Assembly (NCBI RefSeq): GCF_000725485.1 | Contig: NZ_JOAG01000011.1 | Span: 62,001-126,000 of the forward strand | Origin: Nonomuraea candida | GTDB taxonomy: Bacteria > Actinomycetota > Actinomycetes > Streptosporangiales > Streptosporangiaceae | DNA: 64,000 bases | Direction of reading: 5' to 3' | Shown: in pieces, positions 44,096 through 53,439 of the stretch | Layout of the letters: the number at the start of each line of letters is the position of its first letter | Numbering within the stretch: the stretch's first letter is position 1 | Position numbers and translations under genes: made by a program | The notes under the pieces: generated by a model | Seen by the model: the letters and a program-made list of their open reading frames with translations, nothing else | The model's database searches: none | Told to the model about the DNA's origin: nothing

Positions 44096-45124
44096 GTGGA
44101 CAAGACACCGAACGAGATGCGCGCGGCCCTGTTCGACCGGTACGGGCCGCCGGAGGTGCTGTACGTGGGGACGGTGCCCAGGCCGGTCCCCGCACCCGGA
44201 GAGGTGCTGGTGCGCGTGCACGCCGCCAGCGTCAACGGCGGCGAGCTGCACGGCAGGGCGGGCCGGCTGCGGCTGGTCACGGGGCTGATGCGGCGGGGCT
44301 TCCCGAAGCGCATCGGCATCGACTTCACCGGCGAGGTCGTCGCCCTGGGCCCGGAAGCCGCAGGCGCGTCTGGTGGCGGCTCGGGCCGGCCGGACGGGGC
44401 CGGCGGTGGCGGTGCGGGGCCGAAGGTCGGGGATCGGGTGTGGGGCGGGCTGGGCCTCGTGTTCGGCAGCGTCGCCGAGTACGTGGTCGTCCGCCCCCGG
44501 CGCCTGTCCCTGGTCCCGGCCGGTCTCGACCTGGTCGAGGCGGCGGCGCTCCCGGTGGGCGTGACCGCGATCACGGCGCTGCGCGACAAGGCCGCGCTCC
44601 GGCCGGGCGAGCGCCTGCTGGTCCGGGGCGGCAGCGGCGGCGTGGGCGTCGTGGCGGTGCAGCTCGGCAGGGCGCTCGGCGCCCACGTCACGGCCCTGGC
44701 CGGGGCGCGGAACCTGGACCTCGTCCGCGATCTCGGTGCCCACGAGGCGTACGACTACGCCACCACCCGGCCGTCGGACCTGGGCCCGTTCGACGTGATC
44801 CTGGACACCGCCGGCACCGATCACGCCGCCTACCGCCGGCTCCTGACGCGGTCCGGCCGCATGGTGGCGATCGCCTTCGACATCGACCGGCTCGTCCCGT
44901 CCCTGGCCTACCTCGCCGCCTCCGCCGTGTACGGCTCCCGGCGCGTGCGCTTCTTCAGCGGCGAGCCCAGCCACCGCCTCCTGTCCGACCTCGCCGGATA
45001 CGTGAGGTCCGGCGACCTGAAACCGGTCGTGGACCGGGTCTTCCCCCTGGAGGAGATCGCCGAGGCGCACCGGGCGCTGGAGGCGGGCGGCGTGCGCGGC
45101 AAGATCATCGTGCGCCTCGTCTGA
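44096..45124 (+). CDS. zinc-free MDR oxidoreductase (quinone reductase-like)
   Basis: 342 residues. N-terminal GroES-like domain (YGPPEVLYVGTVPRPVPAPGEVLVRVHAASVNGGELHGRAG), then the Rossmann NADPH site LLVRGGSGGVGVVAVQLGRALGAHV and the end GKIIVRLV. No structural or catalytic Zn Cys set is present, as in quinone oxidoreductases and enoyl reductases. A Gly-rich low-complexity insert (GASGGGSGRPDGAGGGGAG) lies near residue 90-108. Likely the target of the divergent TetR. Confidence 0.88.
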   Translation: MDKTPNEMRAALFDRYGPPEVLYVGTVPRPVPAPGEVLVRVHAASVNGGELHGRAGRLRLVTGLMRRGFPKRIGIDFTGEVVALGPEAAGASGGGSGRPDGAGGGGAGPKVGDRVWGGLGLVFGSVAEYVVVRPRRLSLVPAGLDLVEAAALPVGVTAITALRDKAALRPGERLLVRGGSGGVGVVAVQLGRALGAHVTALAGARNLDLVRDLGAHEAYDYATTRPSDLGPFDVILDTAGTDHAAYRRLLTRSGRMVAIAFDIDRLVPSLAYLAASAVYGSRRVRFFSGEPSHRLLSDLAGYVRSGDLKPVVDRVFPLEEIAEAHRALEAGGVRGKIIVRLV

Positions 45125-45343
45125 GACGGCCGGAGCGGGACCGGACGCGCCCGCGTGCCGGGATGGTGGCCCCGCGGCCGCCCCTACCGGCCCTGACGCC
45201 GGCCCCAGCCCCTCCCGTCCGTTCGGGACGGAAATTTGGAGCCCCATGTCGGATCCTGTTTGACTCCCAGTGAGGGAATGTGGTCGTCTCGTGACCTATG
45301 TTTCTGATGGGATGAAATAGATAGGTCCGGGGGAGATCGCTTC

Positions 45344-48300
45344 ATGCCGCACGCCCTCCTGCGCGTGCTCGCTTCGACGTCCATCGCCGGCGCGGCCCTC
45401 GTGGCCCTGCCGCCCGCTGCCGGAGCGCAGCCCCTGCCGCCCGGGGCGCTGACCCGGCCCGCAACGCCCGCCCGCACACCACTCCAGGCAGCGCCCGCCC
45501 AAGGGCTCGCCCAAGCGCCCGCCCAAGGGCTCGCGCAGGCGGCGGGCGCACGGGTGCGGCCGGTGCCCGCGCTCGACGAGCCGCCGCCCGCCACGGTGAG
45601 CGTCGCGCGGCGGGCCTCGCTCGCGCTCCGGCCCGCCGGGAACGAGCGGGTCGGTCCCGGCGCGCCCGAGGTCACCACGCCCGCCGGGCCGGGCCTGATC
45701 GACGAGCTGACCGCGGGCGCGGCGGACGTCCAGGAGGCGGAGGGGTTCGGCAGGCGGGCGCCCGACGTGCGCGACGTGCTGCCGGACACCGCGCGGGCCG
45801 CACCGCTGACCCTGATCAAGCCGCCGGCCACGGCCGGGAAGGCGCCCAGCGGGCTCGGGAAGGTGACCGAAGGGCTGGGCAAAGCGTCCGAAGGGCTCGG
45901 CAAGACGGCAGAGGGGCTCGGGAAGGCGGCCGAAGGGCTGGGCAGGACGGCCGGCGGGCTCGGGAAGGCCGTGCCCGGGCTGACGTACCGGCTGTGCGTG
46001 GCGAGCGCGGCCGTGCCGGTCTCCTGCTCGGCGGCCCGGCCGGTCGGCGTGCCGGCGGCGGCCGACGTGACCGGCGACGGGCGGCCCGACCTGGCCGCCG
46101 GCCTGCTGCCCGCCGCCGCCCCGGGACGCGGTGCGGTCGGCGTCACGTTCGCCGTCAGGAGGCTGGCGCGCGAGAACCTCAAGGCCCAGGTCTGGGCCGA
46201 GTACGACGGCAGGGTGTCGGTCGGCTTCGACGGCCTGCGCCGCGGCTCGTCGTTGTCGGCCTCCGACCGGGGCACGTTCACCGTGGACCTGGCGGGCAGG
46301 CGGGTCGAGGCCGTCGTCGAACGAAAGGAGCCGGGGCGGAGCGCCGCCGTGGTGGCCGGGCTGACCGGGCGCGCCGCCGTGAGCCTGCGCCAGACGCCCG
46401 CCACCGCCCGGCTCACCGTGAACGCCACCCTCGACGATCCCGCCCTGGAGCTCACCGCCTCCGCCCCCGCCCGGCTGGAGGCGGTGGCCGTCACCGGCGG
46501 CCGCTTCACCAAGGCCGTGCTCGACCGCATGCCCGCCCGCGCCGAGGTGCGCCTGTCGGGCGGCCGGCTGCGCTTCGCCGCCCCGTCCACGATCGCCCGC
46601 GCCCGCCTGCACGACCTGCACTACCGGGACGGGCGGCTGTCCCGGGTGACCGAGGCCGAGCTGGAGCGCGTGCCGCCGTCCTTCACCGCCGCGTACGGCT
46701 CCGCCAAGGGCAGGCAGACGCTGTCGGTGACGGCCGGCGCGGGCGGTGCGGGCGGTGCGCGGGCCGGGGCCGCCCGGCTGCGCCACTACGACCGGGGCGC
46801 GGGCAAGACGGTGCTCAAGGCCGAGCTGAGCGACGTGCCCGCCAGGATGCGCCTGGTCAGCGACCCGGCCGCGCATCGCGTCACGCACACGACCAGCTCG
46901 CCCATCGGCAGGTTCGCCGTGGTGCTGCAGCGCGGCGAGGGCGCCGTCTCCAGCCCGCGCGGCGGCCACGTCACCATGATCAAGGACGGCGCCGCGGTCG
47001 GGGTGTCGGGGCTGCTGTCGGGGTTGTCGGGGTTCGACGTCACGTACGGGGCCGCGCCGCGCGTCCACCTGGAGACGGCGGGGGGCGGGCGGCCGTTCGT
47101 GGGTGCGGCCGGCATCGACCGCACCCACCTGGCCCGCCTGGAGATCTCCAACACGCCCGCCACCGTGGACGTCACGCTCGACCCCGCCGCCAGGCGGGCG
47201 TCCTACCGGGCCGACGGGACGATCGACGAGCTGCGCGCCGCGTACGCGAACGTCAGGTCCGGCCCCACCGTGGAGGCTGCCGTGCGCGGCGTGCGTGACG
47301 ACGTGGCGGCGTCGTGGGAGCTGGGCGAGCGCTCGACGGTCAAGGTCGCGACCTCCGCCAAGCTCCAGGAAGTGCGGATTTATGCCAATAAAGCGCACGT
47401 CACGACGGCGACCGGCGAGGACGTCCGCGCCACCGTCACGGGCGTGCGCAGGCGGGCCGAGCTGGTCGCCGACACCAGGGCCAGGAGCCTGACCTGGAAC
47501 GCGGACGGGCCGGTGGCGAAGGTGACGGCGCTGGCCAGGGTCAGACTCGGCGGCCGCTACGCCAGGGCCGCCGCCGAGGTGACGGGCGTGCCGGCCCGCT
47601 TCGACGCCTCCTGGGACGCGGCCGCGTACCGCTTCCGGGGCCTGTCGGGGCCGGTCGGGACGGCCGCGCTGGCGTTCACCAACCACGACCGCGCCACCTC
47701 GCCCGCCGGGCCGCACCTGGCGGCCCACTACGACCAGGCCAGCGGCGACCTGGACGGCAGTGTCCTGGTCAACGGGCTCTCAAGAGTCGAGTTCGCCCCG
47801 TCGGGGCAGGGCTTCGCCGCCGGCTTCCGCTCGGCCCGGCAGACCCTCGCCGTGGACGCCGACGTCACCCGGGGCGACACCCGCTTCGGCCTGCTCGGCA
47901 CGGTCGGGCCCGTCCCCGGCAGGCTGGCCGTCACCGCCGACGGCGGCAAACTCACCTACGAGGGCTCCCGGCTGGACGTGCGGGCCCGCGCCTGGCTCGG
48001 CAAGGCCGCCGCCCTCGACCGCATGCGGGCCGCGCCCGCGCTGCCCGGCGGGGTCTCGCTCGTGGACGGCGCCTGCCCCGCCGGGACGCCCGGCTGCGGC
48101 CAGGGGGCCTTCTGCGCGCCGCGCGGCTGCTACGGGCTGCAGGGCCACCTGGACGTGACCGGCCTGCCCGACCGCGTGACGGTCGACCTGGCGGGCCGGA
48201 CGTTCGCCTTCTCCGGGTTCCGCCCCAAGCGGCGCGGCCTGGCGGTGTACCTGTCCAGCGGCGTCCTGTCACCCGTCCCCATCAAGGCCAGGGCCACGCT

Positions 48301-49555
48301 GACCGGCCTGCCCGCCGAGATCACCGGCATGTCGCTGGGGCCGTTCGAGGTGGGCGCGGGGAACGCGGTGCGGGCCGCGTACCGGATCGAGCCGCCCGCC
48401 ACGCTGGGCGCGCTCGACGTGCGGGCGGAGGCGGCCGGGCTGCGCGGCCACGTCGCCATCGACCCGGTCCCCGCCGCGGTGTCCGTCCACGGCACGTACG
48501 GGGCCAGGACCCGCGTCAGGGTGCGCAACTCCGCGCCCGTCGAACGCCTGACCGCCACCGTCACCGTGCCCGGGAAGGGCACCGGCGAGCTGCGCTTCTC
48601 CGACGTGCCCGCCGTCTTCGGGGTGGACGCCGACGCCTCGGCCGCCGGGCTGAGCGTGCCGGCCGTCACGTACCGGGCGGAGGGCGGGGCCGGCACGCTC
48701 GACGGCCGGCTCGGCGTGGAGGGCGGCCTGGTGGACCCGTCGGGGCGGCTCGGGGACGTGTCGCTCGCGGTCGAGGACTTGGCCCCCGACACCACCGTCC
48801 GGCTCAACCCCGACCAGTCGCTCGACCTGCTCTCCCGGCCGGTGCCCACGGGGCGCGTCGCGCTGCGCGCCGGGCTGCGGGTGGACGCCGTGCCCCGGCA
48901 GGCGATCGCGGTGGGCAAGGAGGTCCCGTACACGGGCGGGTTCCTCACCTACCACGTCGGCGGCCACTTCGGGCTCGGCAGGAGCGCCGTCGAGCGCCTC
49001 TCGCTCACCGCCGCCCGCGTGTCGTCGCTGCGCGTCAGGCCAGGCAAGGTGCCCTTCGGGCTGAAGGCGCCCCCGGCGCTCGGGTACCTCGCCCCCGGCT
49101 TCGAGGGCGATTACGGCAGCCTCAGGATCGCCGCCAAGGGCGTGGACCTGCGGCCGGACGTCAGCCTCGACGTCCGGCTGAGCCGGGAGGTCGGCGACGA
49201 CGTCTTCCGCGAGTCGGTGCGGATCGGGCCCACCGACGCGCTCGCGCCGCGCCGCTACGACCAGCGGATGCGGCGGATCGGGGCGAAACAGCAGATCAAG
49301 GCCGCCGGGATCAGCCTGGCCTGCGTGACCGTGGACGCCAGGCCCGGCTTCGCCGCGCGCGGCGCCCGCGACTCCATCACGCTGCGCGGGGCCGACGGGC
49401 CGCAGATGGTGTCCCTGCTGGACCCGGGCGGCCAGGTGCCGGACTACGCGGTGGACCTGCTCACGCACTTCATGAGCCCGTTCCCGGGGGCGGACTGGAA
49501 GGTGGCGAACACCGAGGCCGGCTCCTGCGGCCCGCCCCCGCCACCCGACCGCTAG
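45344..49555 (+). CDS. giant secreted protein of ~50-residue beta repeats, function unknown
   Basis: 1403 residues. Signal peptide MPHALLRVLASTSIAGAALV with cleavage near AGAQ (27-29). Residues 30-160 are Ala/Pro-rich; 170-211 hold six 7-residue units (GLGKxxE); 241-252 is DVTGDGRPDLAA, a Ca-binding FG-GAP/dockerin-like loop. From about 350 to 1150 a motif P-A-x-h-x-h-x-x-D recurs about every 45-59 residues: TPATARLTVN, MPARAEVRLS, VPARMRLVSD, TPATVDVTLD, VPARFDASWD, VPGRLAVTAD, VPAVFGVDAD. Four Cys cluster at 911-929. No enzyme motif is seen. GGGGGAGATC precedes the ATG. The beta-strand pattern suggests an elongated extracellular or envelope protein. Confidence 0.85.
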   Translation: MPHALLRVLASTSIAGAALVALPPAAGAQPLPPGALTRPATPARTPLQAAPAQGLAQAPAQGLAQAAGARVRPVPALDEPPPATVSVARRASLALRPAGNERVGPGAPEVTTPAGPGLIDELTAGAADVQEAEGFGRRAPDVRDVLPDTARAAPLTLIKPPATAGKAPSGLGKVTEGLGKASEGLGKTAEGLGKAAEGLGRTAGGLGKAVPGLTYRLCVASAAVPVSCSAARPVGVPAAADVTGDGRPDLAAGLLPAAAPGRGAVGVTFAVRRLARENLKAQVWAEYDGRVSVGFDGLRRGSSLSASDRGTFTVDLAGRRVEAVVERKEPGRSAAVVAGLTGRAAVSLRQTPATARLTVNATLDDPALELTASAPARLEAVAVTGGRFTKAVLDRMPARAEVRLSGGRLRFAAPSTIARARLHDLHYRDGRLSRVTEAELERVPPSFTAAYGSAKGRQTLSVTAGAGGAGGARAGAARLRHYDRGAGKTVLKAELSDVPARMRLVSDPAAHRVTHTTSSPIGRFAVVLQRGEGAVSSPRGGHVTMIKDGAAVGVSGLLSGLSGFDVTYGAAPRVHLETAGGGRPFVGAAGIDRTHLARLEISNTPATVDVTLDPAARRASYRADGTIDELRAAYANVRSGPTVEAAVRGVRDDVAASWELGERSTVKVATSAKLQEVRIYANKAHVTTATGEDVRATVTGVRRRAELVADTRARSLTWNADGPVAKVTALARVRLGGRYARAAAEVTGVPARFDASWDAAAYRFRGLSGPVGTAALAFTNHDRATSPAGPHLAAHYDQASGDLDGSVLVNGLSRVEFAPSGQGFAAGFRSARQTLAVDADVTRGDTRFGLLGTVGPVPGRLAVTADGGKLTYEGSRLDVRARAWLGKAAALDRMRAAPALPGGVSLVDGACPAGTPGCGQGAFCAPRGCYGLQGHLDVTGLPDRVTVDLAGRTFAFSGFRPKRRGLAVYLSSGVLSPVPIKARATLTGLPAEITGMSLGPFEVGAGNAVRAAYRIEPPATLGALDVRAEAAGLRGHVAIDPVPAAVSVHGTYGARTRVRVRNSAPVERLTATVTVPGKGTGELRFSDVPAVFGVDADASAAGLSVPAVTYRAEGGAGTLDGRLGVEGGLVDPSGRLGDVSLAVEDLAPDTTVRLNPDQSLDLLSRPVPTGRVALRAGLRVDAVPRQAIAVGKEVPYTGGFLTYHVGGHFGLGRSAVERLSLTAARVSSLRVRPGKVPFGLKAPPALGYLAPGFEGDYGSLRIAAKGVDLRPDVSLDVRLSREVGDDVFRESVRIGPTDALAPRRYDQRMRRIGAKQQIKAAGISLACVTVDARPGFAARGARDSITLRGADGPQMVSLLDPGGQVPDYAVDLLTHFMSPFPGADWKVANTEAGSCGPPPPPDR
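45851..45976. repeat. 21-bp x6 repeat inside the giant gene
   Basis: Six 7-codon units encoding GLGKxxE/G. The heptad spacing could make an amphipathic helix linking the N-terminal region to the repeat domain. Confidence 0.9.
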
Positions 49556-49595
49556 GCCGGCCCCTGCGGCCCACCCCCCACCCGACCCTCAGGCC
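49520..49595. repeat. 39/37-bp imperfect duplication of the giant gene's 3' end
   Basis: 49520-49558 contains the last codons and TAG stop; 49559-49595 repeats it with several changes and two missing bases. It looks like an older event of the same kind as the repeats at 1537 and 40972. Confidence 0.75.
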
Positions 49596-49598
49596 GCC

Positions 49599-49626
49599 GC
49601 CGGGCGGCTCGCCCCCGCCGCCCGGC
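49599..49626. terminator. strong hairpin after the giant gene
   Basis: GCCGGGCGGC, 8-nt loop, GCCGCCCGGC: a perfect 10-bp stem about 44 bp after the stop, without a U tract. Confidence 0.5.
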
Positions 49627-49681
49627 CTGCCCGATAATGTCGGGATCACATCCTTGTCATCACGGAAGAGAGCGAAGACTG

Positions 49682-50140
49682 ATGCCCCAGCCCACCCCGC
49701 GCACCCCCGAGCAGCGCAGACGGGACACGCTGCACCGCCTGGAGCACGACGTGGACGCCTGGGTGGCCACCGCGGGGGAGGGCGGAGAGCCGTACATGGT
49801 GCCGCTGTCGTTCCTGTGGGACGGCGCCGCGCTGGTCCTCGCCACCGCCAGCGCCAGCCCGACCGCGCGCAACCTGCTGGCCAACGGGCGGGCGCGGGTG
49901 GCGATCGGGCTGGTGCGCGACGTCGTGCTCATCGAGGGCACCGCAAGGGCCACGCCCGCGACCGAGATCTCGGGCGAGGTGGCCGACGCGTTCGCCGAGA
50001 AGTCGGGCTTCGACCCGCGCAAGGAGGCCGAGGCGTACCACTACTTCCACCTCACGCCACGGCGGCTGCAGGCCTGGCGGGAGTCGAACGAACTGGCCGG
50101 CCGCGACCTCATCCGCGACGGCGAGTGGATCGTCACCTGA
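49682..50140 (+). CDS. pyridoxamine 5'-phosphate oxidase-like FMN/F420-binding protein
   Basis: 152 residues, split-barrel fold: VDAWVATAGEGGEPYMVPLSFLWDGAALVLATASASPTARNLLANGRARVAIGLVRDVVLIEGTARA, then DPRKEAEAYHYFHLTPRRLQAWRESNEL. This is the PPOX/F420-dependent FDOR-like group of actinomycetes; redox role on a small molecule is inferred. ATG at 49682, with GATAAT (49633-49638) about 40 bp upstream as a likely -10. Confidence 0.82.
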   Translation: MPQPTPRTPEQRRRDTLHRLEHDVDAWVATAGEGGEPYMVPLSFLWDGAALVLATASASPTARNLLANGRARVAIGLVRDVVLIEGTARATPATEISGEVADAFAEKSGFDPRKEAEAYHYFHLTPRRLQAWRESNELAGRDLIRDGEWIVT

Positions 50141-51347
50141 AGCGTGCCACCAGCGTGGTGTGCCGCTTCTCGATGACCACCGCCCCGCCGCCCACAGTCC
50201 CGCCGCCCGCCGCCCCGCCGGGGGAGCGGCCCTGGTAGGCGTCGATGCGCAGGTCGCCGGCCTGGGGGCGGCCCGCCGTGTCCCAGGCCCTGACGTGCGC
50301 GGCCAGCCGGGCCGCCAGCCGGGCCCCGCCGGCGCCGTGGCCGCGGGCGACCAGGGCGCCCTCCATCCCGAGCAGCGCGATGCCGTCCGCCTCGACCAGG
50401 CCGGGAACGTACCCGGGGCCGCCGCCCAGGTCGCCGGTGACGGCGCACCAGTGAGGCTCGTGCAGCGCCAGCCACAGCGCCACGCCCATCCCGGCCACGA
50501 ACGGCGAGGCCTGCTCCTCCGCCTTCACCGTGATCTCGGTGGGCACGGCGGCCAGCGCCGACAGGACGTCGCCGACCTCGCGCGGCTCGGGCAGGGCCAG
50601 CACCACCTCGGGATCGCGCCGCACCACGGTGACGACCTCGGTCCCGGCGAGCGGGCCGCGCATCCGCATGAACCCGCACGGCGCCACCGACCGGCTGACC
50701 CAGTGCTCCCCGCCGGGCCGCTCGCCGGGCCGCCCGCCGGCCTCCTCGCCGGGGTCGTGTGACCGTTCCATGGACACCGACACCTGCACGCCGCGCAGGT
50801 CGAGCGGCACCACCAGCCGTCCGTCCGGGCGGAGCTGGGCAAGCCAGGCGGGCGACAGGTCCCACACGCCCACGGTGGCGATCAGCCGGTCGTACGGGGC
50901 CCGCTCCGCGCAGCCCCCGGCCCCGTCGCGGCAGAGCACCTCGACCCCCGCCGCCCCGGCCGCGTCCAGGTGGGCCCTGGCCTGCCGGGCGGTGTCGGCG
51001 TCGATGTCCACGCTGACCACCTGCCCGCCGGGCCCGGCCAGGCGGGCGAGCAGGGCCGCGTTGTAGCCGGTGCCGGCGCCGATCTCCAGCACCCGGTGCC
51101 CCGGCTCCACGCCGAGCTGGCCGAGCATGGTCGCCATGATGGCCGGTTGCGAGGAGGAGCTGATCGGCGTGCCGCCCGCGTCGCGTTTGGTGACGATGGG
51201 CTCGTCGCGGTAGGCGTCCTCCGGGCATACCTCCGGCACGAACAGGTGACGGGGCACCGCGAGCATGGCCTCGGCCACCCGGTCGCCGACGGGTTGACGC
51301 GCCCTGAGCTGCGCCACCATGGCCTGCCTCTGCTCCGCGTAGTCCAT
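50133..51347 (-). CDS. protein-L-isoaspartate methyltransferase-like protein with C-terminal extension
   Basis: 404 residues. The PCMT core (about 1-210) has MVAQLRARQPVGDRVAEAMLAVPRHLFVP, TPISSSSQPAIMATMLGQL and SAM motif VLEIGAGTGYNAALLARL. The C-terminal half (210-404) is a domain seen in actinobacterial PCMT paralogs, some linked to RiPP (graspetide/pamtide-type) clusters, but no precursor is adjacent here. It ends in a Gly-rich stretch. A minus-strand GACAAT 6 nt before the ATG at 51347 supports a leaderless start. Confidence 0.85.
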   Translation of the reverse strand: MDYAEQRQAMVAQLRARQPVGDRVAEAMLAVPRHLFVPEVCPEDAYRDEPIVTKRDAGGTPISSSSQPAIMATMLGQLGVEPGHRVLEIGAGTGYNAALLARLAGPGGQVVSVDIDADTARQARAHLDAAGAAGVEVLCRDGAGGCAERAPYDRLIATVGVWDLSPAWLAQLRPDGRLVVPLDLRGVQVSVSMERSHDPGEEAGGRPGERPGGEHWVSRSVAPCGFMRMRGPLAGTEVVTVVRRDPEVVLALPEPREVGDVLSALAAVPTEITVKAEEQASPFVAGMGVALWLALHEPHWCAVTGDLGGGPGYVPGLVEADGIALLGMEGALVARGHGAGGARLAARLAAHVRAWDTAGRPQAGDLRIDAYQGRSPGGAAGGGTVGGGAVVIEKRHTTLVARFR

Positions 51348-51353
51348 GCGGCC

Positions 51354-51359
51354 ATTGTC
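51354..51359 (-). promoter_or_regulatory. -10-like hexamer, leaderless PCMT-like gene
   Basis: GACAAT on the minus strand, 6 nt before the ATG at 51347. Confidence 0.4.
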
Positions 51360-51497
51360 CACGGGCCGGGCGGGGGCGCGGGCGGCGTGCGGGAGCCGGC
51401 GGGAATCTTCGGCAAAAGAACAGCCAAGGAGGGTTGAGGCGGAAAGCTGAGGGAAGGGCAGGCAGCTTCTGAACGTCGAACGTGAGGAGGAGCCGTA

Positions 51498-51785
51498 GTG
51501 CTCACCCTGACAGCCAACGCCGCCCAGGCGATCCGTGACCTGACCGCGGGCGCGCCCGAGCCTTCCCAGAGCGGGATCCGCATCTCGTCCCGGGGGGAGA
51601 GCGCGAGCTCGCTCACCCTGACGCTGGCCACCGCGCCCGAACCCGCGGACGCGGTGGTCGAGACCGAAGGGGCCCGCGTCTACCTCGACCCGGTGGCCGC
51701 GACGGTGCTGGACGACAAGTCGCTCGACGCCGGAGCCGATGCCCAGGGGAGCGTGTCCTTCCTGGTCACCGAGCAGACCGCCTGA
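51498..51785 (+). CDS. HesB/IscA-like protein without cysteines
   Basis: 95 residues: MLTLTANAAQAIRDLTAGAP, then GIRISSR, LTLTLATAPEPADAVVETEGARVYLDPVAATVLDDKSLDA. This is the A-type Fe-S carrier fold (LTLT..A...I..L....G.RI....), but all three Cys that bind the cluster in IscA/HesB are absent, so it cannot act as a normal carrier. Such degenerate HesB proteins occur in actinomycetes; role unknown. GTG at 51498 with GAGGAGG upstream. Confidence 0.8.
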   Translation: MLTLTANAAQAIRDLTAGAPEPSQSGIRISSRGESASSLTLTLATAPEPADAVVETEGARVYLDPVAATVLDDKSLDAGADAQGSVSFLVTEQTA

Positions 51786-51817
51786 CCGCTGCGCGAAGCG
51801 GTACGGGCCGTTGCCCG

Positions 51818-51853
51818 GCCGCGCCGCGGCCCCTCGGAGCGCCGCGGCGCGGC
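51818..51853. terminator. 13-bp stem hairpin between convergent genes
   Basis: GCCGCGCCGCGGC, 10-nt loop, GCCGCGGCGCGGC: a perfect 13-bp stem between the HesB-like stop (51785) and the convergent esterase stop (51905). Likely a bidirectional terminator. Confidence 0.6.
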
Positions 51854-51904
51854 GGGCACGCCGCCATCGTCCCCCGGGCGTCTCCGGCCGGGAACGGCAA
51901 GTCC

Positions 51905-52888
51905 CTAGTCGTCCTCTGACAGCAGCTTGTGCAGGTAGCGGACCTGCTCCTCCGACTGGTAGCCGCCGCCGCCCTCGTGGTTGTTCCAGGGCCACACCGT
52001 GATCTCCTTGGGGCCCTGCCAGTGGTTGTAGGCGGCGAACACCGTGGACGGCGGGCAGACGTCGTCCATCAGCGCCACCGAGTACAACGCCGGCACCGTG
52101 CCCCGCGCCGCGAAGTTGAGGCCGTCGAAGTAGGCCAGCGTGCGGAAGACCTGCTCGGCGCTGTCGCGCCGGGTGGCGAGGAACCGGACCAGCTCCTGGT
52201 ACGGGTCCCGCCCCGTGATCTCCACCGCCCGCCGGAAGTGGGACAGGAACGGCACGTCGATCAGCGCCGCCCTGACCCCTGGGTGCAGCGCGGCCGTGGC
52301 CTGCGCGATGGCGCCGCCCTGGCTGCCGCCCGAGACCACGATGCGCGCCGCGTCCACCGCCGGGTGCGCGGCGGCCGCGTCCACCGCCCGCACGGCGTCG
52401 GTGAACACCCGCCGGTAGTAGTAGTCGGCCGGGTCGAGGATGCCCCGGGTCATCATGCCGGGCGCCTGCGGGCCGGAGCTGCCGTGGGGGTCGCCGGTGG
52501 AGCCGGGGCTGCCCACGTTCGCGCCGCCGTGCCCGCGCGTCTCCATGACGAACACCGCGTACCCCGCGACCGGCCACATCAGGTGGTCCTTGGGGAAGCC
52601 GCGACCGCCGCTGTAGCCGATGTACTGCATCACGCACGGCAGCGGTCCCTCCGCGCCGGCGGGGAGCAGGAACCAGCCGTTGATGCGGTGACCGCCCCAG
52701 CCGGCGAACGACGCGTCGTACACCTCGACGCCCTTGAGGGGCAGGTCGTAGGGGACGTACTCGGCGGCCAGGTCGAACTCGCGCGCCTCGGCCAGGGTCG
52801 TGGACCAGAAGGCGTCGAAGTCGGCGGGCTCGTCGCGCTCGGGCAGGTAGCTGCGCAGTTGCTCCAGCGGGAGGTCGAACAGTGGCAC
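51905..52888 (-). CDS. acetylxylan esterase / cephalosporin-C deacetylase family
   Basis: 327 residues, family length. Alpha/beta hydrolase with Ser189 in [12 protein letters not shown], Asp275 or 276 in [10 protein letters not shown] and His304 in WNNHEGGG; the N-terminal [28 protein letters not shown] motif is typical of the AXE1 (CE7) family. It deacetylates xylo-oligosaccharides or related esters, intracellularly (no signal peptide). The GTG at 52888 with GGAG 7 nt upstream fits relatives better than the ATG further upstream. Confidence 0.92.
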   Translation of the reverse strand: MPLFDLPLEQLRSYLPERDEPADFDAFWSTTLAEAREFDLAAEYVPYDLPLKGVEVYDASFAGWGGHRINGWFLLPAGAEGPLPCVMQYIGYSGGRGFPKDHLMWPVAGYAVFVMETRGHGGANVGSPGSTGDPHGSSGPQAPGMMTRGILDPADYYYRRVFTDAVRAVDAAAAHPAVDAARIVVSGGSQGGAIAQATAALHPGVRAALIDVPFLSHFRRAVEITGRDPYQELVRFLATRRDSAEQVFRTLAYFDGLNFAARGTVPALYSVALMDDVCPPSTVFAAYNHWQGPKEITVWPWNNHEGGGGYQSEEQVRYLHKLLSEDD

Positions 52889-52990
52889 AGTGGCACTCCA
52901 GCTTGTAGAAAAGGTTGTTGTCATTTTCACCCCAGGGCGCCGGAAAGCGCTATCCCACGTGCTGATTCTGCTGAAAGCGGGATATCTGGG

Positions 52991-52996
52991 TAGACG
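52991..52996 (+). promoter_or_regulatory. -10-like hexamer, leaderless small gene
   Basis: TAGACG, 7 nt before the GTG at 53004. Confidence 0.4.
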
Positions 52997-53003
52997 CTGA
53001 CCC

Positions 53004-53279
53004 GTGACGGTGCATGTTATCGAGGTCCCCTACTCCCACCTCTATCCCGGTCTGATCCTCGACGCCCCGGCGGGCGCCGACGACTTCCTCGTGCAGTTCG
53101 GCGACGAGTCCGAGTCGCGGGCGCAGCTGCTCCGTGACGACACCGGCCGCCCGGTGCTCAGGCTGGGCGGCTACATGACGGCCAGGGGCACGGTCATCGA
53201 CGAGCGCATCTGGACGGTACGCGAGTCCGTCCGGCACGGCGACCGCCTCCGCCTCCGCCTCGGCCGTGCCCTCCCCTGA
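53004..53279 (+). CDS. small hypothetical protein
   Basis: 91 residues: [76 protein letters not shown]. Beta-rich and soluble by composition, no recognised domain. The reading frame and codon use are those of a real gene, and TAGACG precedes the GTG by 7 nt. The stop codon lies in a 17-bp repeat array. Confidence 0.65.
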   Translation: MTVHVIEVPYSHLYPGLILDAPAGADDFLVQFGDESESRAQLLRDDTGRPVLRLGGYMTARGTVIDERIWTVRESVRHGDRLRLRLGRALP

Positions 53280-53314
53280 CCCGTGCCCTCCCCTGACCCG
53301 TGCCCTCCCCTGAC
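53264..53314. repeat. 17-bp x3 tandem repeat across a stop codon
   Basis: Three exact copies (53264-53280, 53281-53297, 53298-53314) of CCGTGCCCTCCCCTGAC, each with TGA; a fourth, diverged copy may follow. The first holds the stop of the 91-residue gene. The unit is not a multiple of three. Confidence 0.95.
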
Positions 53315-53439
53315 CCTTGCCGGCCCCGCGTTCTTGGCCGGGCCCGGCTGCCGCCCGGCCCCGCCTGACGTCATGACAGGGCCGCCGGCTTGGGCGGACC
53401 GGGTTGCCGACTTTCCTGAAGCGGGTCGGAGGTGTGGGC

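Noticed and set aside
45125..45343. Possible promoter or small gene in the 219-bp gap before the giant gene
   Set aside because: TTGACT occurs near 45259 but no -10 at proper spacing; no credible small frame. Apart from the SD nothing can be supported.
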